This document shows positions 23,837 through 31,800 of a stretch of 38,440 nucleotides of DNA, piece by piece; the first letter of the stretch is position 1, and each line of letters opens with the position of its first letter. The stretch is from JBCBSS01 sp039819065 (lineage in GTDB: Bacteria; Bacteroidota; Bacteroidia; Cytophagales; Cyclobacteriaceae), in NCBI GenBank assembly GCA_039819065.1, contig JBCBSS010000072.1, positions 1 to 38,440 on the forward strand, written 5' to 3'. The position numbers and the translations under genes are program-made. The notes beneath the pieces are model-generated. The model saw only the letters and a list, made by a program, of their open reading frames with translations. It was not told the DNA's origin and searched no databases.

Positions 23837-25306
23837 CTAGAATTGAAAACTATTTTCGAGCTTTTTGACCTTGCCGTTGGTGGTATAGGTAATACTGAAG
23901 TTTCTGGTCTTGAAATCGATATGCATCTCACTCCATTCCTCTCCGTTTTCCCATTTCAGATGCAGTACATCATCATTCGTATCACCAACTTCGAAACCAC
24001 CATCGAACGATGTGTGGCCGCTACGGAACCGAATCAAATTACATAAGTCTTGAACCACTGGCTTTTCCAACGCATTCATGACTTCCTCATGGGTGTAATA
24101 GTGGCGATTGATATCTCGTCCGACGTTGGTACGCTCCAGCAATTCCATATCATTTTCACCTGCCAGCAACCCAACATAATAAACTTGTGGGGTGCCTGGT
24201 GAGAAAAATTGGATCAACCGGGCCAATAAGTAGTCTCTGTCATTTCTACCTAGCGCATCATAGAATGTACAATTCACCTGGTACAAATCAAGGTTTGAAG
24301 CGGCTGCACCAGTTGCTTTGCGGCTTTTGCCACCACTTTTCTCGTGTATGGTTTCTACCAGCGAATCCACCTGTTCCTCAGGAATAAAGCTGGGTTCCCC
24401 ACCGACTGTACCAACGTCAATTATACCAATGCCATCATGTGTATCCAGCACGGTGATTGCATTTTTAGGGCTAATCTCATACCAACGTTTCAAGTTGAGA
24501 CTAGTACTTTCGTACATCGCGTTAAGCACTAACGGCGGCAAAGCAAAATCATAAACGCGATCTACCTTATCCGCTACTTCTATTTGCCTTTTATAGTAAG
24601 AATGTATTTCTACTAATACCTCAATGTCTAATTCTTTGGCCTTTTTCGTTAGTTCGGCAATGAAATCATAACTCTCGGGAATCATGAAACTGGTAGTGCC
24701 CGGTACTTTGATAGCATACCCTACTGCATCCATCCTGATCATTTTGATGCCGTGCTTTTGGAATGTCTCCAGGATTCTGGTCAGATAAGCTTTACCGACG
24801 GGATCGTTTACATCTATGTCAATCTGCTCATGGGTGAAGGTAGTCCACACTACTCTTTTAGACCCGTCTGCATGTGTCACCATGTTAAAAGGCAGCCAAG
24901 GCCGAGGCCTGTATATCTTGAGCAGTTCTTTCTCGGTTACGCCATCAGGGAAGACCTTGTCCATGGTCAGGAATAATCCAGCGTGTTCGGATGCATCACC
25001 CTTCTTCAGAAAGTCCTTGAACTGCTCGGAGTCCGAGGAAATATGATTAACGATGAAATCGGCCATGATATCCACTTCTCCGCTGATGGTCTTGATATCC
25101 TCCCATGTACCAATTCTAGGGTCTACCATAGTATGGTCTCGCGGGTCGAAACCTGCGTCTGAGCCATCAATTGGGTCATAGAACGGCAGAATATGAATAC
25201 CTCCGAAAAGGCCTTGAAGAGGCCCTGATAATAAGCTTTTAAGTTCTTTTAAGCCACCACCACTGAGCCTGTCGGCATAAGTGATCAGTTGAACCTGATT
25301 TTTCAT
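23837..25306 (-). CDS. GH13 sucrose phosphorylase-type glycoside phosphorylase
   Basis: A 489-aa cytoplasmic enzyme of glycoside hydrolase family 13, subfamily 18. These enzymes cleave sucrose or a related glucoside with phosphate, giving glucose 1-phosphate. Motifs: GGIHILPFYDPIDGSDAGFD (region with the Asp/His subsite), MADFIVNHIS, the nucleophile Asp 193 in IRMDAVGY, acid/base Glu 233 in LVEIHSYY and the stabiliser Asp 291 in LDTHDGIG, one residue off the positions I remember for the Bifidobacterium enzyme. Length fits sucrose phosphorylase (about 490 aa) better than YcjM-type phosphorylases, though the precise acceptor remains open. ATG 25306 is preferred to TTG 25312. The 97-aa gene follows in the same operon. 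Confidence 0.88.
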   Translation of the reverse strand: MKNQVQLITYADRLSGGGLKELKSLLSGPLQGLFGGIHILPFYDPIDGSDAGFDPRDHTMVDPRIGTWEDIKTISGEVDIMADFIVNHISSDSEQFKDFLKKGDASEHAGLFLTMDKVFPDGVTEKELLKIYRPRPWLPFNMVTHADGSKRVVWTTFTHEQIDIDVNDPVGKAYLTRILETFQKHGIKMIRMDAVGYAIKVPGTTSFMIPESYDFIAELTKKAKELDIEVLVEIHSYYKRQIEVADKVDRVYDFALPPLVLNAMYESTSLNLKRWYEISPKNAITVLDTHDGIGIIDVGTVGGEPSFIPEEQVDSLVETIHEKSGGKSRKATGAAASNLDLYQVNCTFYDALGRNDRDYLLARLIQFFSPGTPQVYYVGLLAGENDMELLERTNVGRDINRHYYTHEEVMNALEKPVVQDLCNLIRFRSGHTSFDGGFEVGDTNDDVLHLKWENGEEWSEMHIDFKTRNFSITYTTNGKVKKLENSFQF

Positions 25307-25346
25307 TCTCAATGAATAGATAAAGTATAAAATTGAAGAGGGCTAA

Positions 25347-25564
25347 TTTAACCTGAAATGTGGATTAGAACATCTATTACATCGATAAATCACTTTGAAA
25401 AAGTCACTTGACATTAATTTGTCGAATCACCATAGCAATGCATAAGTCAGGTTCAATACCGTTTAGTATAAGCATTGATTTGGATTAAACCGATCATTGC
25501 CACGCCTTTTAAGGCGTGCGGTCTGGGTAAGATCTTTACTGGGGCTTTAGCCGCTCAACATCAA
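25347..25564. repeat. composite direct repeat, copy A
   Basis: A 50-bp left block (25347-25396), a 73-bp segment unique to this copy (25397-25469), and a 95-bp core (25470-25564) that matches copy B with about five changes. The core includes the hairpin CACGCCTT-tt-AAGGCGTG (25501-25518) and GCTTTAGCCGCTCAACATCA. Confidence 0.75.
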
Positions 25565-25711
25565 CATGAGAGTCTTTGCATGACCAAGCACTTTAACCTG
25601 ACCTTCTTAGCCCTATAGCTTAAAAATTATAGCGTTAAAAGCCCTAACAGGTTGCCAAAGTTGCTTTAGCATCAATATTAATGGCTAAAGCCTTTTATTG
25701 GAGCGGTTTTT

Positions 25712-25738
25712 TTGCCCATGGGCTAAAGCCCAGGGCAA
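25712..25738. repeat. REP-like hairpin
   Basis: TTGCCC-A-TGGGCT-aa-AGCCCA-G-GGGCAA: 12 paired positions with a single A/G mismatch and a tiny loop. Confidence 0.65.
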
Positions 25739-25827
25739 TTGATAATCGCCATGCCGGAGTGATATCGTAATGGCCGATTAATTCTTATTGCCAAGTTCAA
25801 CTATTATATTTTGCTATGAAATCAGCT

Positions 25828-25854
25828 TTGCCACGCGGTTTTAGCCCGTGGCAA
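25828..25854. repeat. REP-like hairpin
   Basis: Arms TTGCCACG and CGTGGCAA are perfect; inside are a C/C mismatch and a GG/CC pair around TTTTAG. Same length (27 nt) and same TTGCC...GGCAA ends as the hairpin at 25712. Confidence 0.6.
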
Positions 25855-25897
25855 CAATGGCTCCAATATATAAGGCTTTGAGCCGCTAACTCCTCTA

Positions 25898-25913
25898 ATG
25901 CCGACCTCGGCAT
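25898..25913. repeat. short perfect hairpin
   Basis: ATGCCGA-cc-TCGGCAT, 7-bp arms. Confidence 0.5.
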
Positions 25914-25980
25914 ATTCTGTTGATAATGATTACATGATGGATAAATTGCTAAAGCCCAACTTATTATACAATACCTAATC

Positions 25981-25998
25981 TATGGCCTAAAGGCCATA
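25981..25998. repeat. short perfect hairpin
   Basis: TATGGCCT-aa-AGGCCATA, 8-bp arms. Confidence 0.55.
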
Positions 25999-26029
25999 GC
26001 AAGTCAGCATATCTCAATTGAGGTGGGAC

Positions 26030-26179
26030 TTTAACCTGAAACATGGGTTAGAACATCAGCTACGTTCAATAAATCACTTTAGCTAAGCATTGATTTGGAT
26101 TAAACCGATCATTGCCACGCCTTTTAAGGCGTGCGGCCTGAGTAAGGTCTTTACCGCGGCTTTAGCCGCTCAACATCAA
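26030..26179. repeat. composite direct repeat, copy B
   Basis: A 51-bp left block (26030-26080), only 4 bp (AGCT) in place of copy A's 73-bp segment, then the 95-bp core (26085-26179) with the CACGCCTT-tt-AAGGCGTG hairpin at 26116-26133. Confidence 0.75.
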
Positions 26180-26315
26180 TAGGTAAGATAGAAAGTAACA
26201 CTTAACTAGAAGGCATCGAAGTCAGAATCGATAGATTAGCCGCCAATAATACAGATTGGAAGATCAATTCTGCAATCAGCCGCAGAAAGGAATTCTAAAT
26301 AGAGGTGAATTAAAA

Positions 26316-26335
26316 AAAGCCGGGTTAACGGCTTT
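26316..26335 (-). terminator. intrinsic terminator of the 58-aa gene
   Basis: On the minus strand AAAGCCG-ttaacc-CGGCTTT is followed by four more T residues. The TAA of the 58-aa gene sits at the base of the stem. Confidence 0.75.
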
Positions 26336-26510
26336 AGTTTTCTGATATTTTTGTGGCGAGTTCTTTGTGACGGTAGCTTTTGACCAATTCGTATAGGTCG
26401 AACCTACTTACAGCTTTTCGCACATATACAATCCATGCATCAATGGAGATATTTTCCCACTTAGGGTCTTTAATCGTGTCCAGCAATTCTTTCATTTGTT
26501 CAGTTAGCAT
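26334..26510 (-). CDS. 58-aa soluble protein
   Basis: Short gene read from the spacer: ATG 26510 to TAA 26334, directly joined to an intrinsic terminator on its own strand, which strongly supports expression. The product begins MLTEQMKELLDTIKDPKWEN, contains DAWIVYVRKAVSRFDLYELV and ends ATKISEN. It is predicted helical, without membrane segment or signal peptide. A second ATG six codons in is possible. No family recognised. It stands alone, with REP-like repeats downstream. Confidence 0.6.
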   Translation of the reverse strand: MLTEQMKELLDTIKDPKWENISIDAWIVYVRKAVSRFDLYELVKSYRHKELATKISEN

Positions 26511-26881
26511 CTCTAGTGTGATGTTACAATTTTTCTATTAAAAATATCAGGCCAAAAATGGAAAAAGCTTCAAACGTCGTTTTTATTTGGTTATTCGTCT
26601 TAATCTCGTGGATAGAACGTCCATAATTGGGAAAAGTTTACTGAATTAATTCTCCCTTTTATACAGATAACAAACGACAGGTAAGTTTTGTGTCTACTAT
26701 TTGGCTGGTAAATAGGTAGATGCTATGGTTCTGAGAAAAAAATCCAGTTATCTGTAATTTCCAAACACGTATCGGCACTAACCTGTTGAACAGGTAAATA
26801 AAAGTTGGTAAAGAGTCTCTTTGCAAATCAAGCAATGAGCTCTTTGGGGCTATGTTCATTAAGAATCTTTAATCAGAAGCT
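26511..26881. other. 371-bp spacer upstream of the sigma factor gene
   Basis: AT-rich, with no convincing gene. It carries the palindrome at 26781-26795 and presumably the promoters of the sigma factor gene (plus) and the 58-aa gene (minus). Confidence 0.5.
26781..26795. promoter_or_regulatory. perfect palindrome upstream of sigma factor gene
   Basis: ACCTGTT-G-AACAGGT, 87 bp before the sigma factor start. A regulator site is plausible; the binder is unknown. Confidence 0.35.
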
Positions 26882-27358
26882 TTGCAACAGAAAGATTTCG
26901 TAGCACTCATACAGATGCACTCAGGGATCATTCACAAAGTGATTCACTTGCATCTGGATGATTCGGACGACAAAAAGGATCTGTATCAGGAAATCATGTA
27001 TCAGGCCTGGAAGTCAGTTAAAAATTTCAGGCATGACTCGCGATTTTCTACCTGGCTTTATCGTGTGAGTCTCAACACAGTTTTGACTTACAACCGAAAA
27101 AGCAAAAAGCTGAATACCAGCAATGGTATCGAAAACCTGGAAGTAGCTCCTATCTCGGAGAATAGTGATCGAAGTGATAAGCTATTTCTGGCCATCAAGC
27201 GCTTAAATGATATTGATAAGACTATCGTGACATTACACCTAGATGATTATGACAATCAGGAGATCGCTGATATCACAGGCTTGACCAAAAATAATGTAGC
27301 TGTCAAACTACATAGAATTAAAGAGTCCCTTACTAAAATGTTAAATCATGGATCTTAA
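26882..27358 (+). CDS. RNA polymerase sigma factor, ECF type
   Basis: A 158-aa sigma-70 family factor of the extracytoplasmic-function group. Region 2 is seen in DKKDLYQEIMYQAWKSVKNF and DSRFSTWLYRVSLNTVLTYN (core binding and -10 recognition); region 4 in DIDKTIVTLHLDDYDNQEIADITGLTKNNVAVKLHRIKESL (helix-turn-helix for -35). No region 1 or 3. TTG 26882 is the only start that keeps region 2 intact; an in-frame TAA lies 12 bp upstream, so the start codon is weak and expression may be limited. The membrane protein gene overlaps its end by 11 bp, a sigma/anti-sigma-like arrangement. Confidence 0.88.
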   Translation: MQQKDFVALIQMHSGIIHKVIHLHLDDSDDKKDLYQEIMYQAWKSVKNFRHDSRFSTWLYRVSLNTVLTYNRKSKKLNTSNGIENLEVAPISENSDRSDKLFLAIKRLNDIDKTIVTLHLDDYDNQEIADITGLTKNNVAVKLHRIKESLTKMLNHGS

Positions 27359-27953
27359 AGAGACATGGGAACGGATTGCGCATGACAAGCTTGAAAAGGC
27401 ACCTATTTCACAAAGCGAAATAGAGAAGGCGATTACTTCAGAATCGATAGGATTGATGAGTAAGCTTCGTAAAAAGATCTTACACAAGTTCTATTGGATC
27501 ATCTTCTTCATGCTAATATTCGCGGTAATGATCTTCCTGGTTCCCTATCCCTTGGTTAAGGTGTTGCTGGTGGTACTATGGGCAGCCTATGTTATCGGTA
27601 TGGCATTGACTTTTAAAGAATACAGATTCATGCAACAGGAAGATGATATGGGGGCCGATATCAAGCAAGCATTGGTCAATTATCACTCCAGGCTCACCAA
27701 ATTCCTGAAACATGAAGAGTATGTTGGGTTAGCACTTTATCCTATATCGGTTACCGCTGGCTTTTTTCTGGGTTATTTCGAAGGGAAAGAGGAAGCTATT
27801 GTAGATACAAAATCGCTCATCGCATTGCCCATAGTAATCTTAGTAGTGACGCCGTTATGCCATTGGTTAGCCAAATGGATGAACCGCTATGGCTTCAAAA
27901 AACACATGGATAAGCTCAAAGAGAATATTGAATTGCTTCAAGATCAGTCTTGA
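27348..27953 (+). CDS. membrane protein coupled to sigma factor, possible anti-sigma factor
   Basis: A 201-aa protein. Residues 1-45 are cytoplasmic (MDLKETWERIAHDKLEKAPI), followed by two adjacent helices (FYWIIFFMLIFAVMIFLVPY and VLLVVLWAAYVIGMALTF), a soluble middle, two more helices (YVGLALYPISVTAGFFLGYF and IALPIVILVVTPLCHWL) and a charged tail. Overlap with the sigma gene (11 bp) and N-terminal cytoplasmic position suggest it holds the sigma factor at the membrane, but there is no zinc-binding anti-sigma (HxxxCxxC) motif, so this is inferred from context. Its 3' end overlaps the convergent gene at 27944 by 10 bp. Confidence 0.7.
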   Translation: MDLKETWERIAHDKLEKAPISQSEIEKAITSESIGLMSKLRKKILHKFYWIIFFMLIFAVMIFLVPYPLVKVLLVVLWAAYVIGMALTFKEYRFMQQEDDMGADIKQALVNYHSRLTKFLKHEEYVGLALYPISVTAGFFLGYFEGKEEAIVDTKSLIALPIVILVVTPLCHWLAKWMNRYGFKKHMDKLKENIELLQDQS

Positions 27954-28414
27954 CCGCGGGTGGGATGACTTTCTACCTTTCTTATCTCAGAATGTCTGAT
28001 TTTACCACCCAGATCACCTACATAAGCCATAAAAGCAAAAGTGCCTATCAAAAGGCCCAGCGTAGCCCAGTCGAGCGTTTTGTTCCTTTTTTTGTTCAGG
28101 AAAGCGGATAGCAAGGCCATAACAGCAACTGTACCTGAAGCACTCACTAGCCATAGCGATAATTCCCCCATCTTTTCATGCTCTTCTATGTAGTATTTAG
28201 AAACACCTGGTAAGTACTCGACTGTATGTTCAGCTTCTTCCCCGGTGACATAAACCGGAATGGTAATGATCGCCACGAAGATCATCATGATTAAAGCGGT
28301 ATTAGCTACTTCATCCTTTTTTAGAAATAGCCCAAAAGCCAGAATGAACATGGCGAAGAAGGTTCCTACGATAGGAAAGTGATTGAGTACTAAATGAAGG
28401 TGGGTGGCGTCCAT
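27944..28414 (-). CDS. four-helix membrane protein with conserved histidines (DUF2231-like)
   Basis: A 156-aa protein with four helices: HLVLNHFPIVGTFFAMFILA, ALIMMIFVAIITIPVYVTG, LWLVSASGTVAVMALLSAFL and WATLGLLIGTFAFMAYVG. Histidines at helix ends (THLHLVLNHFP, EEAEHTVEYL, EEHEKMGE, GKIRHSE) are arranged as in DUF2231/cytochrome-b561-like families, so heme binding is possible but not shown. Assignment to DUF2231 is from memory of the N-terminal H..L.HFPI pattern. It overlaps the convergent membrane protein gene by 10 bp. Confidence 0.65.
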   Translation of the reverse strand: MDATHLHLVLNHFPIVGTFFAMFILAFGLFLKKDEVANTALIMMIFVAIITIPVYVTGEEAEHTVEYLPGVSKYYIEEHEKMGELSLWLVSASGTVAVMALLSAFLNKKRNKTLDWATLGLLIGTFAFMAYVGDLGGKIRHSEIRKVESHPTRGQD

Positions 28415-28520
28415 TGGCTAAGCTTTGACCCAAGCACCAAATGTAAATCAGTGATTACCCTGGTCAAGCAAATTAGGCCATTCGCCAGAAAGTAACCAAA
28501 GTCAAGCCGTAAAATGTAGG

Positions 28521-28570
28521 CAAAAAAATAAGGCCCGGCCACTTTATATATTGAGGACGCCGAGCCTTAT
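28521..28570 (-). terminator. intrinsic terminator after the GAF histidine kinase gene
   Basis: Minus-strand stem ATAAGGC/GCCTTAT (28528-28534 with 28564-28570), a mismatch and an inner CGGC/GCCG, then TATTTTTTT. It begins 25 bp beyond the kinase stop. Confidence 0.65.
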
Positions 28571-28595
28571 GCAAACTACTATAATCTACCTCTAC

Positions 28596-30116
28596 TTATC
28601 TGCGATTGAATTCTACGATGAAATTAGCGCCTTTCCCCAGCTCACTTTCACACCATATTTGGCCGCCCATTTCATCTACAAACTTTCTAACGATAGAAAG
28701 CCCTAATCCCGTTGAGGTTTCACCTCCTGTGGGCCTTGCACTCAATTTCTGGTATTTACCAAACAGCTTTCCCTTATCTTCTTCACTCAAACCAGGCCCT
28801 TGGTCTTTCACCTCAACTCTGATCTTACTTTCATCACCGGATAAGCCCACTGTTATATCCGTATTGGATGAAGAGAACTTAATGGCATTGGAGATCAAAT
28901 TCTCAAATACCTGTACGGTAAAGTTCCGATCCAACCATGCTACAGACGATACATCTTCGAATTGCGTATTAATATTAATTTCTTTCTTCGAAGCATTGCC
29001 CTTTTGAAAATCGACTAGCTTTTCAATTACTTCTTTGACGTCAACATCTTCTAAAACCAGCTCTAGCGTTTTCGACTCGATGGCATTGACATCCAGAATG
29101 CGGCTGGTCATTCCCCTTAATCTTTCACTCAAAGAGGCAATGTCATTCAAACACTTGATTTGTTCGGGTGTGGCTTCATCAATAGAGTATTTCATGATTT
29201 CAGCTAACCCTTTTATTTGATTGAGAGGACTTCTTAAATCGTGGGACACTAAACCGATCAAATGATTTTTCTCTTCATTCAATGCCTTTAACTCGGTATT
29301 CTGGGCACTTAGCTCTCTTTTCTTGACTCTTAAATCCTCTGTTAGTTTGAGTCGTTCCTGCTCGATTCTCAAACGCTCCAACTCCGCTTCGGCACGTGCT
29401 GCAAAAATCAATAGAATTGATTCACGCATCTCCTTTTCCCAAACGGGCATCGGCTTGTCATCGAGAACAACCAAGTGTCCGATTACTTTTCTGGAAGGGC
29501 TATAAAGAGGTACACCCTGATAGCTTTCAAAACCTTCTTCTTTAGGGAATAGTATAGCAAGGTTTTCAGGGATGAACTGTGGCGTTTCTTCTTTGACCAC
29601 CATCTCACAAGGAACAGCAGTGAGGTCATATTCAAAGTTGTCGCCAAAGTCTTTACCGACCCAGAATGCAGCTGTCCTGAGCTTAGTAGTAGGATAATTA
29701 ACACAATTGGTAATCATTGCGTACTTCACCCTTAGCGCCGAGGCCAAATGCTTCACTAATGATCTTAAGAATACTTCTCCTATATCTCCGGATGTTCCTT
29801 TTACAATCTCTTGAAGAACCCCGGAAACGGCTCTGTCTTCATCTACCAGTACTTTGTCTATTTCCATCATATCACGTATTTCCATCATATCACGATCATT
29901 GTAATCCTTCAAAGCGATATGAGACGGCAATAGTTCGGGGAATTCTATGGGGTATGGGTAATGTCGGAGGCTAATGACGTTTTTTAGTAATAAACCCAAG
30001 CAATTGACGGGAATTATTACATAGCCTAACACCCGTAAGGTTATTATAGAAGACCAAACTAGAAAACCACACAATAGAAGGTCTCTATAATCCCTGTTTA
30101 GTACAGCGGTTGCCAC
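28596..30116 (-). CDS. GAF-domain sensor histidine kinase
   Basis: A 506-aa kinase. Residues 10-47 are hydrophobic (LLLCGFLVWSSIITLRVLGY and the following segment); a GAF-like sensor domain spans about 95-245 (SLVKHLASALRVKYAMITNC ... VIGHLVVLDDKPMPVWE); a coiled coil follows (LERLRIEQERLKLTEDLRV); the HisKA box is LVSHDLRSPLNQ (His 292), and the ATPase domain shows ENLISNAIKFS, VKDQGPGL and STGLGLSIVRKF. No receiver or response regulator is adjacent, so it is an orphan kinase. The start is uncertain: soluble GAF kinases often lack the hydrophobic N-terminus and Met 77 or 83 are alternatives. An exact 18-bp duplication lies at codons 75-86. Confidence 0.85.
   Translation of the reverse strand: MATAVLNRDYRDLLLCGFLVWSSIITLRVLGYVIIPVNCLGLLLKNVISLRHYPYPIEFPELLPSHIALKDYNDRDMMEIRDMMEIDKVLVDEDRAVSGVLQEIVKGTSGDIGEVFLRSLVKHLASALRVKYAMITNCVNYPTTKLRTAAFWVGKDFGDNFEYDLTAVPCEMVVKEETPQFIPENLAILFPKEEGFESYQGVPLYSPSRKVIGHLVVLDDKPMPVWEKEMRESILLIFAARAEAELERLRIEQERLKLTEDLRVKKRELSAQNTELKALNEEKNHLIGLVSHDLRSPLNQIKGLAEIMKYSIDEATPEQIKCLNDIASLSERLRGMTSRILDVNAIESKTLELVLEDVDVKEVIEKLVDFQKGNASKKEININTQFEDVSSVAWLDRNFTVQVFENLISNAIKFSSSNTDITVGLSGDESKIRVEVKDQGPGLSEEDKGKLFGKYQKLSARPTGGETSTGLGLSIVRKFVDEMGGQIWCESELGKGANFIVEFNRR
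29859..29894. repeat. exact 18-bp tandem duplication inside kinase gene
   Basis: TATTTCCATCATATCACG occurs twice without a gap (29859-29876, 29877-29894). In the protein it doubles RDMMEI, so the frame is kept. It sits in the linker between the hydrophobic N-terminus and the GAF domain. Confidence 0.95.
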
Positions 30117-30353
30117 TATTTATGAAAGGTTCTGGGGCATGATTACAGGAAAAATCTATTTAGTGAGGCAGGTTAAATTCTTACCAAAAGCTTAAAATTC
30201 AACCAAAAAGTGAAATACCAAAAAAGTGACTAACCTGATATTCATTACATGCGTAGGAGTAATATTCCTAACTTCACTCAATTGCTGAGAACTTTGTTTC
30301 TTCATCTGGTGATCCAAATAAAGCTCTAAAACGTAGTGTATGGCTAAAAACAA

Positions 30354-30384
30354 CAAAAGCTGCCCATTTGATGGACAGCTTTTG
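30354..30384 (-). terminator. terminator after the adaptor gene
   Basis: CAAAAGCTG (30354-30362) pairs with CAGCTTTTG (30376-30384), with an inner CCAT/ATGG and one mismatch. On the minus strand the stem is followed by TTGTTTTT. It ends the sdaAB-tolC-adaptor transcript. Confidence 0.65.
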
Positions 30385-30402
30385 CTTAGAGACAGTTAAG
30401 CC

Positions 30403-31794
30403 CTATTCTTCTGAATCGTCACTGTCGGATTTGCTCCTTCTGCTTCTTCTACTTTTCTGTTCTTTAACCTTGTCTCCATTTTTCAACCTTTTAGATACTA
30501 CTAAAAAGGGGCCTGAGACGATTTTATCTCCATTTGTAATGCCTTTCTTTATCTCGATGTTGTCATAATCGCTAATACCGGTTTCCACCTCTACTATCAT
30601 TACTTCATTCTCCGCTCCCACAACGAAAACGACTTCCATTTCTTCATCGTCATCTTCGTCTTCATCACGATTATCTACCTGTGTTACCTCTACCTCATCG
30701 TCTTCTTCGCCTCTGTTTCTTCCTCTCTCTAAATCTCGAGCGTTTCTTGTAGTTACAGAGGCTAATGGTACAGTCAGGATATCCACTTTTTTGTCGGTAA
30801 TGATATCCACACTGGCTGTCATACCGGGTCTGAAAGGATATCTGGTGCCTGCGTTTACAAGGTCTTGATAAGAAGAGTTGAGAATTTCGATCCGTACTTC
30901 GAATTCGGTAATGGCATCTGCAGAAACCTTGTCATTAGCCGTATTGGCAATAGCCGTCACTATTCCCTTAAATTCCTTTTCCAAATGAGCGTAAGAGTCT
31001 ACATCGATCAGCACGGTATCTCTCAAGTTGATTCTGATAATATCATTTTCGTTGACATTTACCCGCACCTCCATTTTATTGAGATCGGCGATTCTCAACA
31101 TTTCTGTTCCCGCCATTTGCTGTGTACCTACTACACGCTCACCTTTCTCTACGCTCAGCTTAGAAACGATGCCAGTCATCGGTGCGAATACCTTGGTCAG
31201 CCTGACGTTCTCTTCTGCTTCTTCTACAGTCGCTTTACTGCTTATCACTACGAAACGGGCCGCTTTAACCGATTCTTTGGCGGACTTCAAGTCGTTTTCG
31301 GCTACTTTGAAGTTTTGCTGTGCCAACTCCCACTCAGCGTCAGAAATGACCTGCTCATCTTTGAGTTTCTTCTGACGATCATACTCCTGTCTAGCTCTTA
31401 AAAAGGTAGCTTCTGCTCTTGCTTCAGCCGCCTGAGCGGAGGCAAGGTTAGCTTGTTGTTGGTTGTAAGATGCTTTGGCCCTATCCAGTGCAGATTCGAA
31501 ATTATCAGGTCTTATCTTCACCAAAAGGTCTCCGGCGATCACTGAATCACCTTCTTCAACATTCAATTCTATGATCTCTCCTGCCACATCAGGGCTTAGT
31601 TTTACTTCAGTTACGGGTTGTACAGCACCGGAGGCACTTACTTTTTCTATGATTTCGGTCTTTTTTGCTTCCGCTATTTCCACTGAAATCTCTCGCTTGC
31701 CCCTGTTCTTAGCCAAAACAACCAGCACCGCCACTACAACGACGAGGATTACGATTAGATAAATGAACCGATTTGATCTTTTCTTTTTAGCCAT
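30403..31794 (-). CDS. periplasmic adaptor (membrane fusion) protein with acidic insert
   Basis: A 463-aa adaptor that would bridge an inner-membrane pump to a TolC-type channel. N-terminal anchor helix (FIYLIVILVVVVAVLVVLA), lipoyl half-motif VAGEIIELNVEEGDSV (about 71-85), long coiled-coil hairpin (about 100-195), second lipoyl half FAPMTGIVSKLSVEKGERV, then beta-barrel and membrane-proximal domains. Residues 351-386 form a highly acidic, arginine-flanked insertion (EEDDEVEVTQVDNRDEDEDD) interrupting the membrane-proximal domain, and the tail is basic then acidic (SRRSRRSKSDSDDSEE). Gene order places it 6 bp after tolC. No RND or MacB-type pump gene follows before the terminator. Pump partner unknown. 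Confidence 0.9.
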   Translation of the reverse strand: MAKKKRSNRFIYLIVILVVVVAVLVVLAKNRGKREISVEIAEAKKTEIIEKVSASGAVQPVTEVKLSPDVAGEIIELNVEEGDSVIAGDLLVKIRPDNFESALDRAKASYNQQQANLASAQAAEARAEATFLRARQEYDRQKKLKDEQVISDAEWELAQQNFKVAENDLKSAKESVKAARFVVISSKATVEEAEENVRLTKVFAPMTGIVSKLSVEKGERVVGTQQMAGTEMLRIADLNKMEVRVNVNENDIIRINLRDTVLIDVDSYAHLEKEFKGIVTAIANTANDKVSADAITEFEVRIEILNSSYQDLVNAGTRYPFRPGMTASVDIITDKKVDILTVPLASVTTRNARDLERGRNRGEEDDEVEVTQVDNRDEDEDDDEEMEVVFVVGAENEVMIVEVETGISDYDNIEIKKGITNGDKIVSGPFLVVSKRLKNGDKVKEQKSRRSRRSKSDSDDSEE

Positions 31795-31800
31795 TCTATT

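Larger units (their letters stand above)
25307..26333. other. 1-kb gene-free spacer packed with REP-like palindromes
   Basis: No convincing coding frame. At least six hairpins of 7-12 bp, many built from GGCTAAAGCC, CACGCC/GGCGTG or TTGCCACG motifs, plus two copies of a composite repeat (25347-25564 and 26030-26179). The look is that of REP/BIME clusters mobilised by Y1 (RAYT) transposases, none of which is encoded in this window. Confidence 0.65.

Noticed and set aside
25347..26179. CRISPR array
   Set aside because: Repeats are palindromes of differing sequence and irregular spacing, with no uniform spacers and no cas genes.
26659..26859. 66-codon minus-strand frame divergent from the sigma factor gene
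   Set aside because: No recognisable protein features, AT-rich promoter-type DNA, overlaps the palindrome at 26781.
30354..30417. 19-codon plus-strand frame over the adaptor terminator
   Set aside because: Frame arises from the terminator stem itself.
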